NCBI GenBank assembly: GCA_017853275.1
Contig: JAFMJV010000004.1
Span: 1 to 64,000 of the forward strand
Length of the DNA: 64,000 nucleotides
DNA from: Chloroflexota bacterium
GTDB taxonomy: Bacteria > Chloroflexota > Limnocylindria > Limnocylindrales > CSP1-4
Direction of reading: 5' to 3'
The translations under genes were made by a program, and so were the position numbers. This document shows, in pieces, positions 32,767 through 41,081 of the stretch (position 1 is the stretch's first letter; each line of letters opens with the position of its first letter). The notes under the pieces are model-generated. The model worked only from the letters and a program-made list of their open reading frames with translations, made no database searches and was not told where the DNA came from.

Positions 32767-34680
32767 GTGAAGTCGTACGTCCGTCTTACCCAGCCGCTCG
32801 TGCGCGACGACCGGTCGAGCGCCCTCCGCCCCGCCACGTGGGAGGAAGCGCTCGAGCGAGCCGCCGCCGGGTTCACGGCCGCCAGGGCGGCCGAGGGACC
32901 CGCATCGATCGGGGTCTTCAGCTGCTCGAAGTCGACGAACGAGGTCAACTTCGCGGTGCAGAAGCTCGCCCGGGCGGTCCTGGGGACGAACAACATCGAC
33001 AGCTGCAACCGCACCTGACACGCACCGAGCGTCGCCGGTCTGGCGACCGTCTTCGGTCTCGGCGGCGGGACCAGCTCCTATAAGGAGATCGAGGAGAGCG
33101 ATCTGATCGTCCTCTGGGGCAGCAATGCCCGGGAGACGCATCCGATCTTCTTCCACCACGTCCTGAAGGCGGTCCGCCGCGGGGCGCGCCTCATCGTGGT
33201 CGATCCCCGCCGGACCGGCTCCGCCGAGTGGGCGGACCTCTGGCTCGGGCTGGACGTGGGGACGGATATCGCCCTCGCGAACGCCGTGGGCCGGGAGATC
33301 ATCGCCGCGGGGCTCGCGAACCTCGACTTCATCCGCCATGCCACGGTCGACTACGACGCCTACGCCGCCACGGTGGAGAAGTACACGCTCGCGGAGGCGG
33401 AGCGGATCACCGGGGTCCCCGCGGACGCGATCCGCGAGCTCGCCCACGCCTACGCGACGGCCCCGCGCGCGATGCTCTGCTGGACGCTCGGGATCACGGA
33501 GCACGTCGTGGGCGTGGACAACGTCCTCTCCCTCATCGCCCTCTCGCTCCTCACTGGTCACGTCGGCCGCTACGGCTCGGGCCTCGCGCCGCTCCGCGGC
33601 CAGAACAACGTCCAGGGCGGCGGGGATATGGGCGCGCTCCCGGACCGGCTCCCCGGCTTCCAGCACGTGGAGCGGGATGACATCCGCGCCCGCTTCGATT
33701 CCGCCTGGGGGGTGACCGTCCCGCCGAAGCGCGGCTGGAACCTCTCGCTCATGTTCGAGGCGATGGAGCGGCGCGACCTCCGGGCGCTCTGGGTCATCGG
33801 CGAGAACCCGGCCCAGTCGGAAGCCGATACCCACCGCACGGTCTCCCTCCTCGAGGGGCTCGACCATCTCGTGGTCCAGGACCTCTTCCTCACGAAGACC
33901 GCCCAGCTCGCCGATGTCGTCCTTCCCGCGGCCGCGGCGTGGAGCGAATCGGACGGGACGGTGACGAACTCCGAGCGGCGGGTCCAGCGCGTGCGGAAGG
34001 CCGCGGAGCCGCCGGGGGAAGCCCGGGACGACCTCGCGATCATCTTCGACCTGGCACGGGCGCTGGGGAGCGACTGGGGGACGCCGCGCGCGGAGGCGGT
34101 CTGGGACGAGCTGCGCTCGCTCTCCCCGCTCCACGCGGGCATGAGCTACGCCCGCCTCGAGGCGGAGGATGGGCTCCAGTGGCCCTGCTACGACGAGACC
34201 CATCCGGGGGAGCTCTTCCTGCATTCCCGGCTCTGGGAGCAGCCGCGGCGGGGGCATCCGGCGCCCTTCGTCCCCGTGGAGCACGTGCCGCCGGTGGACC
34301 CCCTGGATGACGACTTCCCGATCCGCCTCACCACCGGCCGGCGTCTCGAGTCGTACAACACGGGCGTCCAGTCCGCGGGCTACCGCTCTCCCCTCCACCG
34401 CGGCGAATCGCTCGACCTCTCGCCGGAGGATGCGGAGCGGCTGGGGATCGCGGACGGCGAGCGGGTGCGGGTCGTCTCCCGCCGCGGCTCCGTGGAGGCC
34501 CCGGCCCGGATCGACCCGGTCCTCCGGCCCGGCCTCACCTTCATGACGATGCACTTCCCGGACGATGTCGCGGTGAACAACCTGACGATCGACACCTTCG
34601 ACCCGAAGTCCGGCACCTCGGAGTTCAAGGCGACCGCGATCCGGATCGAGAAGCTCCCGGCGGGGGCTCCGTCCGCCTGA
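32767..34680 (+). CDS. fdhA: formate dehydrogenase catalytic piece with selenocysteine (molybdopterin part of FdhA)
   Basis: Reading the in-frame TGA at 33016-33018 as selenocysteine gives a 637-residue protein with Sec84 in the context NNIDSCNRT-U-HAPSVAGL. This is the Mo/W-ligand site of formate dehydrogenases, with the catalytic His next to it. PLRGQNNVQGGGDMGALP carries the conserved Arg region. The C-terminal dinucleotide-binding domain begins at FPIRLTTGR and ends near SGTSEFKATAIR. The N-terminal [4Fe-4S] domain that normally precedes this in one polypeptide is missing. The protein instead starts at YVRLTQPLVRDD, the motif that directly follows that domain in intact FdhA. The missing part is encoded at 36577-37617. 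A SECIS hairpin follows the TGA. GTG 32767 is the likely start, though the ribosome site is weak. Without Sec decoding it would look like a pseudogene. Confidence 0.9.
33024..33057 (+). promoter_or_regulatory. SECIS element (Sec insertion hairpin)
   Basis: A hairpin beginning 5 bases after the UGA. It has a lower stem ACCGA/TCGGT, an internal loop, an upper 6-bp stem GTCGCC/GGCGAC, and a 5-base apical loop GGTCT (33037-33041). The loop is the same GGUCU element that SelB recognises in E. coli fdhF mRNA. The 18-base UGA-to-loop distance is in the working range for bacterial SECIS. Confidence 0.9.
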
Positions 34681-34691
34681 GGGCGACGGGC

Positions 34692-34697
34692 TAGACT
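34692..34697 (+). promoter_or_regulatory. -10-like element for fdhB, leaderless type
   Basis: TAGACT in the 25-bp gap between the two fdh genes, 8 bp before ATG 34706. No -35 is evident. It suggests the NuoEF-like gene once led, or still leads, its own transcript. Confidence 0.4.
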
Positions 34698-34705
34698 TCG
34701 CCGCG

Positions 34706-36580
34706 ATGGACCTCCACGTCGTCGCGCCGCTCCCCTCGCCCGCGGAGCGCGCGGCCGTGGATGCGCTCCTCGATCCCGTGCTCGGACCCGCCACCACCTG
34801 GTCCGGCGGCGCGCGCGCGATCGGGGCGGATGGCCGGGCCGCCCGGGGCGGGCACGCGGCGCGCGCGCGGCGCGATCTCCTCCTGCCGGCGCTCCATGCG
34901 CTGATGGACCGGGTCGGCTGGATCAGCCCGCCCGGGCTCGGCTATGTCGCGCGGCGGCTCACCGTGCCACCCGCCGAGGCCTACGGCGTGGCCACCTTCT
35001 ACGCCCTCTTCAGCACGACGGAGCGCCCCGCGGCGGTCATCCACGCCTGCGACGACATCGCCTGCCGGGATGCGGGCGGCGAGACGCTCTGCGCGGACCT
35101 CGAGCGCCGGCTCGGGCCAGCCGGCCACCCCGCCCCCGGCGCCCCCGCGACCTGGCTCCGGAGCCCCTGCCTCGGCCGCTGCGAGCTGGCGCCGGCCGCC
35201 CTCGTCACGGTGGCGGGTGAGCAGCCGCGCGCGGTGGAGCTCGCGCCGGCGGACGCCGCGAACGTCCGTGCCGCGGTCGAGGGGAACCCCACGCGGAGCG
35301 CGCCGCTCGCCGCATCGCTCCCGCAGCTCGGCACCCCCGGCCGGCGGATCACCGGCCGGATCGGCGTGGTGGATCCCGCCTCGCTCGCGGACTACCGCGC
35401 GCACGGGGGCTACCGGGCGCTCGCCCGCGTCCTCGCGATCGGGCCGGAGCAGACGATCGCGGAGGTGACCGCGTCCGGGCTCGTGGGCCGCGGTGGCGCC
35501 GCCTTCCCCACCGGCCGGAAGTGGGCGGCGGTCGCCGCGCAGCCGGCCCGTCCGCGCTACGTCGTGTGCAACGCGGACGAATCGGAGCCCGGGACCTTCA
35601 AGGATCGCGTCGTCATGGAGGGGGATCCCTTCGCGCTCGTGGAGGCGATGACGATCGAGGGGATCGCGGTCGGCGCGGAGACGGGCTATCTCTACCTGCG
35701 CGGCGAGTACCCGCTCGCGGAGGCCCGCCTGCGCCACGCGATCGCGGAGGCGGAGTCGGCCGGTCTCCTGGGACCGGCGATCCTGGGCACGGAGCACGCC
35801 TTCCGGATCGAGCTGCGGCGCGGCGCCGGCGCCTATATCTGCGGCGAGGAGACCGCCCTCCTCGGCTCGATCGAGGGCCGGCGCGGCGAGCCGCGGAACA
35901 AGCCGCCCTTCCCCGTGGAGGTCGGGCTCTTCGGGAAGCCGACCGCGATCAACAACGTGGAGACGCTCGTCAACCTGCCGCTCATCCTCGCGGACGATGG
36001 CGCGGCAGAGGCCTACGCGCAGATCGGGACGCCCGGCTCGCGCGGCCCGAAGCTCTTCTGCCTCTCCGGCGCCGTGGCGCGCCCGGGCGTCTACGAGGTC
36101 GACTTCGGCGTCACCCTCGGCGAGCTCCTCGCGCTCGCGGGCGGGGTCCCCGAGGGCCGGAGCCTCCGGACGATCCTGCTCGGCGGTGCGGCAGGCGTCT
36201 TCGTGGGGCCGGACGCGCTCGGGATGCCGCTCACCCTGGAGGGGGCGCGGGCCGCCGGGGCGACGCTCGGATCGGGGGTCGTCATGGCTTTCGACGAGCA
36301 GGCGGACCTGGCGGGGACGCTGCGCCGGATCGCCGCCTTCTTCCGCGACGAATCGTGCGGCCAGTGCGTCCCCTGCCGGGTGGGCACCGTGCGCCAGGAG
36401 GAGCTCCTCGCGCGGCTGGAGCGGACGGTCGCGGCGGGCGGGATGCCGGATGCGGGGCAGCTCGGCCTCCTGCGGGAGCTCGGCCAGGCGATGCGCGATG
36501 CCTCGATCTGCGGGCTCGGCCAGACCGCCTCCTCGGCGATCGAATCCGCGCTCCGGATCCCCGGGCTGGTGGCGGGATGA
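34706..36580 (+). CDS. formate dehydrogenase NADH-oxidoreductase subunit, fused NuoE-NuoF
   Basis: The 624-residue diaphorase subunit passes formate electrons to NAD. Residues 1-190 are a NuoE-like thioredoxin-fold [2Fe-2S] domain with C115, C120, C155 and C159 (ACDDIAC, CLGRC). Residues 210-624 are NuoF-like: GLVGRGGAAFPTGRKW and GAYICGEETALLGSIEGRRG (NADH and FMN sites), then ESCGQCVPCRVGT with the [4Fe-4S] cysteines. This equals a fusion of FdsG and FdsB in soluble NAD-dependent formate dehydrogenases. It overlaps the next gene by ATGA and lies between the two halves of FdhA. Confidence 0.93.
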   Translation: MDLHVVAPLPSPAERAAVDALLDPVLGPATTWSGGARAIGADGRAARGGHAARARRDLLLPALHALMDRVGWISPPGLGYVARRLTVPPAEAYGVATFYALFSTTERPAAVIHACDDIACRDAGGETLCADLERRLGPAGHPAPGAPATWLRSPCLGRCELAPAALVTVAGEQPRAVELAPADAANVRAAVEGNPTRSAPLAASLPQLGTPGRRITGRIGVVDPASLADYRAHGGYRALARVLAIGPEQTIAEVTASGLVGRGGAAFPTGRKWAAVAAQPARPRYVVCNADESEPGTFKDRVVMEGDPFALVEAMTIEGIAVGAETGYLYLRGEYPLAEARLRHAIAEAESAGLLGPAILGTEHAFRIELRRGAGAYICGEETALLGSIEGRRGEPRNKPPFPVEVGLFGKPTAINNVETLVNLPLILADDGAAEAYAQIGTPGSRGPKLFCLSGAVARPGVYEVDFGVTLGELLALAGGVPEGRSLRTILLGGAAGVFVGPDALGMPLTLEGARAAGATLGSGVVMAFDEQADLAGTLRRIAAFFRDESCGQCVPCRVGTVRQEELLARLERTVAAGGMPDAGQLGLLRELGQAMRDASICGLGQTASSAIESALRIPGLVAG

Positions 36581-37617
36581 GCGGCCAGGAGCACGGCGGT
36601 CACACCCGCGGGTTCGAGCTCTTCCACATCTTCCAGGAGCTGCCGGCGCGGTCGTCGGAGATCCCCGTGGCGCCGGAGCCGGACCCCACCGAGCCGGTCG
36701 CGCTGACGGTGGATGACCGCCCGGTGGAGGTGGCGCCCGGGGAGACGATCCTGGACGCCTGCCGGGCGCTCGGCGTGGAGACCCCCACCCTCTGCCACGC
36801 CCCGAACCTCACCCCGGTGAACGCCTGCCGCGTCTGCGTCGTGGAGGTGGAGGGCCAGCGGACGCTCGCCCCCGCCTGCTCCCGGCGCGCGGAAGCCGGG
36901 ATGGTCGTGCGCACGGAGACAGAGCGCGTGCGCACCGCGCGGAAGGTCGTCCTGGAGCTCCTCGGATCGAGCGTCGACCTCTCGCTCGCCGGCCGTCACC
37001 AGCCGGACGGGGGTCTCGCGGGATGGATGGAGCGCTACGACGCGGATCCGGCGCGCTTCGGGCCTGCCGCGGCGCCGGCCGAAGCCGGGGAGCGGGATGC
37101 GCGGCCCACCGGCCACCACCATGTGCCGGATGGGAGCGCGGCGGAGACGGTCGCCCAGCCGGTCAAGGTGGACAACGACCTCTACGTCCGCGACTACAGC
37201 AAGTGCATCCTCTGCTACAAGTGCGTGGAGGCGTGCGGCACGGACGCCCAGTTCACCTTCGCGATCGCCGTGGCCGGACGCGGCTTCGACGCCCGGATCT
37301 CCACCGAGTGGGATGTCCCGCTCCCCACCTCGGCGTGCGTCTACTGCGGCAACTGCATCGGCGTCTGCCCCACCGGCGCCCTGATGTTCCGGAGCGAGCA
37401 CGAGATGCGCGCGGCCGGGACCTGGGACGAGAGCGCCCAGACGGTGACGGAGACGATCTGCCCCTACTGCGGGGTCGGCTGCACGCTCGAGCTCCACGTC
37501 CAGGAGGACCAGGTCGTGAAGGTCCTCTCCCCCTCCGATTCGTCGGTGACCGGGGGGCACCTGTGCATCAAGGGACGCTTCGGTTCCAGCTTCGTGAACG
37601 AGAAGCCGGGTCGCTGA
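36577..37617 (+). CDS. formate dehydrogenase iron-sulfur piece (N-terminal part of FdhA)
   Basis: A 346-residue electron-wire protein. It has a [2Fe-2S] ferredoxin fold (C73, C84, C87, C101), two ferredoxin-type [4Fe-4S] sets (C210, C213, C216, C220 and C254, C257, C260, C264), and then the FdhA-type [4Fe-4S] domain CPYCGVGC (C295, C298, C302) with C330 in LCIKGRFG. It stops right after SSFVNEKPGR, exactly where intact FdhA continues into the R-L-T-x-P-L motif that begins the piece at 32767. The two pieces sum to 983 residues, a normal FdhA length. The His-Cys3 cluster of NuoG/FdsA is not visible. The two parts must associate to rebuild the active site. Confidence 0.9.
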   Translation: MSGQEHGGHTRGFELFHIFQELPARSSEIPVAPEPDPTEPVALTVDDRPVEVAPGETILDACRALGVETPTLCHAPNLTPVNACRVCVVEVEGQRTLAPACSRRAEAGMVVRTETERVRTARKVVLELLGSSVDLSLAGRHQPDGGLAGWMERYDADPARFGPAAAPAEAGERDARPTGHHHVPDGSAAETVAQPVKVDNDLYVRDYSKCILCYKCVEACGTDAQFTFAIAVAGRGFDARISTEWDVPLPTSACVYCGNCIGVCPTGALMFRSEHEMRAAGTWDESAQTVTETICPYCGVGCTLELHVQEDQVVKVLSPSDSSVTGGHLCIKGRFGSSFVNEKPGR

Positions 37618-37629
37618 CGCCGCGCGGTC

Positions 37630-37646
37630 CGGGCGCCGTGCCCGGC
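37630..37646 (+). terminator. weak terminator-like hairpin after fdh operon
   Basis: CCGGGC and GCCCGG with a 5-base loop in the gap before the FAD oxidase gene. It is short and lacks a T-run. Confidence 0.3.
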
Positions 37647-37669
37647 CGGACGGCAGGAAGGAGGATGGG

Positions 37670-39199
37670 ATGAGGGACGGACGATTCGGGCGGCGGACCT
37701 TCCTCCGCTCCATGGCGGCCGGCGGCGCGGGCCTCGCGCTCACTGCGCGGGCCGGCGGCCGGGTGCGTGCCGCCTCGCCGGCACCGGCCGCCCCCACCGG
37801 GGCGCTCGCCGCGCTCGCGCGCGACCTTCCCGGCCGGATCCTCCTCCCCGGCGATCCCGCCTGGACGGAGCTCACCTACCAGTCGAACAGCCGCTGGCTC
37901 ACACCGCCGCCGATGGCGCTCGCCCTCCCGGAGAGCGCCGAGGAGGTCGCGACCTGCGTCCGCTGGGCGCGCTCCGAGGGTGTCCCCTTCGCGACCCGGA
38001 GCGGCGGGCACAACTACGCCGGCCATTCCGCATCGCCGGGCCTCGTCATCTCCACGATCCGGATGAAGAAGGCGCTCCTCGACCAGGCCACGGGGACGCT
38101 CATCGCGGGGTCCGGCGTCCAGAACGCCGACCTCGCGGTCGCGCAGCGGGCGGAGGGGACGGGACGCTGGATCCTCCCGGGCGGGACCTGCCCGTCGGTG
38201 GCGATCACCGGCCTCACGCTCGGCGGCGGGATCGGCCCGAACGGCCGCTGGGCCGGCCTGACCGCGGACCACCTCCGCTCCACGACGCTCGTCACCGCGG
38301 ATGGCGAGATCGTCACCGCGAGCGCGGACGAGAACGCGGACCTCTTCTGGGCGCTCCGAGGGATCGGCGGCGGCCAGCTGGGGATCCACACGGAGCACCT
38401 CTACGCGCTCGCGGAGGTCCCCGCAGCGAGCTCGCACGTCCTCGAGGTCCTCTCGGTCGGCCCGGAGGCGGTCGCCGCGCAGGCGAACGCCCTCATCGCG
38501 CTCCTCCGGGACGGGCCGCGGACGGTGAGCGCCCTCTTCTCCTCGTACTCGGATCCGGTGGATGGGGTCGTCTCCCAGCTCTGGGCCCAGATCATCGAGC
38601 CCCCCGAGCGGGAGGAGGAGATCGTCCGGCAGCTCGTGGCCCCCGGCAGCGAGATCACGGGACGCGGCGAGCTCCCCTGGTGGGAGGCGCAGTCGTGGCT
38701 CCTCGGCTCGATCGACCCGCCGAAGCCCTACTGGGACCGCTCGCGCTACGCGCCGGCGGACCTGGACCCCGCGGTCGTGGAGGATCTCGTCCGGCGTCTC
38801 GCCGCCTTCCCGTCCGAGAGCGACGGAACGTACGGAGAGCTCGTCCTCTACGGGTGGCTCGGCGGTGCGGTGGCGGATGTCGCCCGGGATGCCACCGCCT
38901 ATGTCCACCGGGACGCCCCGCTCCTTCTCCGCATCTCCTCGATCTGGGAGGAGGAGGCGCCGCTCGGCCCGGACGGCCATCCCGGGATCCCGGACCTCGT
39001 GCGCAGCTGGATCGAGCCGACCTGGGAGGCTGCCCTCCCCCACCTCCTCCCCGAGTCGTACCAGAACTTCCCGGACCCGGAGCTCGCGGACTGGGAGCCG
39101 GCCTACTACGCGGAGAACCTTCCCCGGCTCCGGGCGGTGAAGGCGGCCTGGGACCCGGAGGACCTCTTCCGCCACGACCAGTCGATCACGCCCGCCTGA
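37670..39199 (+). CDS. Tat-exported FAD-linked oxidase (berberine-bridge-enzyme type)
   Basis: The 509-residue protein begins with a twin-arginine signal (GRRTFLRSMAAGG, Ala-rich core, cleavage near VRAAS). It is exported folded, with its FAD. The PCMH FAD domain has RSGGHNYAGHS and GGTCPSVAITGLTLGGG, whose His and Cys match the bicovalent attachment sites of BBE-like oxidases. A BBE end motif DPEDLFRHDQSI follows. These enzymes oxidise sugars, alcohols or alkaloid-like compounds with O2. Good ribosome site GGAAGGAGG. It lies just after the fdh operon without obvious functional link. A sugar or lactone substrate is the best guess given the neighbours. Confidence 0.85.
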   Translation: MRDGRFGRRTFLRSMAAGGAGLALTARAGGRVRAASPAPAAPTGALAALARDLPGRILLPGDPAWTELTYQSNSRWLTPPPMALALPESAEEVATCVRWARSEGVPFATRSGGHNYAGHSASPGLVISTIRMKKALLDQATGTLIAGSGVQNADLAVAQRAEGTGRWILPGGTCPSVAITGLTLGGGIGPNGRWAGLTADHLRSTTLVTADGEIVTASADENADLFWALRGIGGGQLGIHTEHLYALAEVPAASSHVLEVLSVGPEAVAAQANALIALLRDGPRTVSALFSSYSDPVDGVVSQLWAQIIEPPEREEEIVRQLVAPGSEITGRGELPWWEAQSWLLGSIDPPKPYWDRSRYAPADLDPAVVEDLVRRLAAFPSESDGTYGELVLYGWLGGAVADVARDATAYVHRDAPLLLRISSIWEEEAPLGPDGHPGIPDLVRSWIEPTWEAALPHLLPESYQNFPDPELADWEPAYYAENLPRLRAVKAAWDPEDLFRHDQSITPA

Positions 39200-39217
39200 C
39201 CGGGCGCGCGGGGTGCG

Positions 39218-40000
39218 CTAGCCGAGACGCTCGCGGAGCGCCCGTCCCTCGCGCGCGAACCAGTCGTGGAGGATGACCATGTCCGTCCCGATGCAGAAGT
39301 GGCGGACACCCATCGCGCGGTAGCGGTCCGCCTCCTCCGGCGCGTTGATCTCCGCGCGCGGGGCGACCCCGGCGGCGAGCGCCTTCGCGAGGACGACCTC
39401 CTCCACGGCGCGGACATCCGGGTGATACCAGTCGCCGGGCCGGCCGATGCTCATCGCGTAGTCGCCCGGGCCCCACTGGATCATGTCGATGCCGGGGACG
39501 GCGAGGATCTCGTCCAGCGCCTCGACCGCCTCCTCCTTCTCGATCATCAGGACGACGACGATCTCGTTCAGCGCGCGGACGTACTCCGCCGTCCCGGCGA
39601 CGCCCCAGTAGCTGTTCCGGCGGTCCGCGGCGCCGTAGCTCCCCTTCACGCCGGCGGTGTCGGGACGACAGACGCGCACGCACTCCCGCGCATCGTCCAC
39701 CGTCCGCACATCCGCGAAGAGGACGGACTGGAAGCCGCTCCCGATCGCCCGCTGGGCGAGGAACGAGCGCGGCGCCTGGTCGAGCTTGATCATCGCGCCC
39801 AGGCCGTGGAGCTCGGCAGCGCGGCAGAAGTCGTCCAGGCCGTGGAGGTCGAAGGGGACGTACTCCGCGGAGAGCTCCACGTAGTCGTACTGACCGGTCA
39901 CCCCCACGAGCTCCACGATGGACGGCCAGGTGGTGTGGAGATGGGTCCCGATCGTCGTCTCGCCCGCCCGGAGCGCCTCGCGCATCCGGTTCGGCCGCAT
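39218..40000 (-). CDS. HpcH/HpaI-family class II aldolase
   Basis: A 260-residue TIM barrel of the HpaI / 2-keto-3-deoxy sugar acid aldolase group: THLHTTWPSIVELVG at the start, VMIEKEEAVEALDEIL with the metal-binding Glu, and WGPGDYAMSIG with the metal-binding Asp region. The family splits 2-keto-3-deoxy acids to pyruvate plus an aldehyde. Start ATG 40000, with GAGGGGAAG upstream; a long N-terminal extension in the same frame is discarded because it is out-of-family. It follows a MocA dehydrogenase (19-bp gap) and an FAH-family hydrolase in one leftward operon, together resembling sugar-acid catabolism. Confidence 0.82.
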   Translation of the reverse strand: MRPNRMREALRAGETTIGTHLHTTWPSIVELVGVTGQYDYVELSAEYVPFDLHGLDDFCRAAELHGLGAMIKLDQAPRSFLAQRAIGSGFQSVLFADVRTVDDARECVRVCRPDTAGVKGSYGAADRRNSYWGVAGTAEYVRALNEIVVVLMIEKEEAVEALDEILAVPGIDMIQWGPGDYAMSIGRPGDWYHPDVRAVEEVVLAKALAAGVAPRAEINAPEEADRYRAMGVRHFCIGTDMVILHDWFAREGRALRERLG

Positions 40001-40019
40001 CTTCCCCTCGCGGGCCTCG

Positions 40020-41057
40020 CTACGCCTCGACGGGGCCGGCATCGGCGATCCTCCATGCACGCCCCGTGGCCGCGGAGCGGTCGGCGGCTTCCAGGATCGC
40101 GGTCGTCCGCGCACCCTCGTCACCGTCCACGAACGGCCGCCGCCTCTCCGTGACCGCTGCGGCGAGATCGGCGAGCTGGCGGGTATAGGCCTCGAGGCGC
40201 ACGGGGGCCTCGGGGTCGAGCGGGTCGAAGGGCGGCTGGCGGAAGGTCTCCTCCCAGCTGCCGTCCGGGCGCTGGATCCGGCAGACACCGTAGGAATCGA
40301 GGTCGATGACGCCCGTCGAGCCCACGATGAGGAGCTGGAGGAAGGAGCCCATCCCGGGGGCGGGCATCTCGTAGCTCAGCCAGGCGTGGGCGAGGACGCC
40401 GTTCGCGAGCTCCAGCTGGACCATCGCGGTCCGGCCGCGCGGCGGGCCCTCCGTATAGCTCGTGTAGCGGGCGCTCACGTGGACGCCGTCCGCGCCGCCG
40501 AACCAGCGGACGAGGTCGCAGGCATGCGCGCCCCAGTCGGCGAAGGGGGTGACGTTCCGCTCGTCGCTGTTCCACGCGTCCGGCGGGAGGTCCCACTCGA
40601 TCCCCGGCCCGAAGACCCGGATCATCCGGATCTCCCCGATCCGGCCCGCGTCGATCAGCGCGCGGGCCGCCCGGGGGGCTGCCCGGAAGCGGTGCTGGGA
40701 GACGACCGCGAGCCGGACATCCGCCGCGGCGCACGCGGCGCTCATCGCGCGCGCATCCGCCGCGCTCGGTGCCATCGGCTTCTCCACGAGGAGGTGGCGC
40801 CCGGCTGCGGCGGCCGCCTCCACGTAGCCACGGTGGCTCGCCGGGGGCGTCGCGACCACGACGATCGCGACGTCCGGGTGCGCGATGAGCGCGGCGGGAT
40901 CGAGCGCGGGGACGCCCATCCGTGCCGCGACCTCGGGGGCGGCACGGCCGCCCCCGACGGCGACGAGCCGGGTCTCGGGGAGACGCGCCGCGACGTTCGC
41001 CCAGGTCCGGCCCATGAAGCCGGTCCCGATGACGCCGACGCCGAGCGGCGCGCCCAT
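40020..41057 (-). CDS. Gfo/Idh/MocA-family NAD(P)-dependent dehydrogenase
   Basis: A 345-residue protein. VGVIGTGFMGRTW is the Rossmann motif, LVEKPMAPS the catalytic-Lys motif and FADWGAHACDLVRWF the substrate-domain His motif. GGAGGAGGGGGCG precedes the ATG. It resembles the enzyme at 31469 closely in motif wording, suggesting paralogues. Sits between an HpaI-type aldolase and an FAH-family hydrolase. Confidence 0.87.
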   Translation of the reverse strand: MGAPLGVGVIGTGFMGRTWANVAARLPETRLVAVGGGRAAPEVAARMGVPALDPAALIAHPDVAIVVVATPPASHRGYVEAAAAAGRHLLVEKPMAPSAADARAMSAACAAADVRLAVVSQHRFRAAPRAARALIDAGRIGEIRMIRVFGPGIEWDLPPDAWNSDERNVTPFADWGAHACDLVRWFGGADGVHVSARYTSYTEGPPRGRTAMVQLELANGVLAHAWLSYEMPAPGMGSFLQLLIVGSTGVIDLDSYGVCRIQRPDGSWEETFRQPPFDPLDPEAPVRLEAYTRQLADLAAAVTERRRPFVDGDEGARTTAILEAADRSAATGRAWRIADAGPVEA

Positions 41058-41081
41058 CGCCCCCTCCTCCGGCAGCCCGGC

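Noticed and set aside
32686..33018. Short ORF ending at TGA 33018, apparently a truncated pseudogene
   Set aside because: The frame continues past the TGA with formate dehydrogenase sequence, the TGA sits at the catalytic Sec/Cys position, and a SECIS hairpin plus the full Sel machinery are present.
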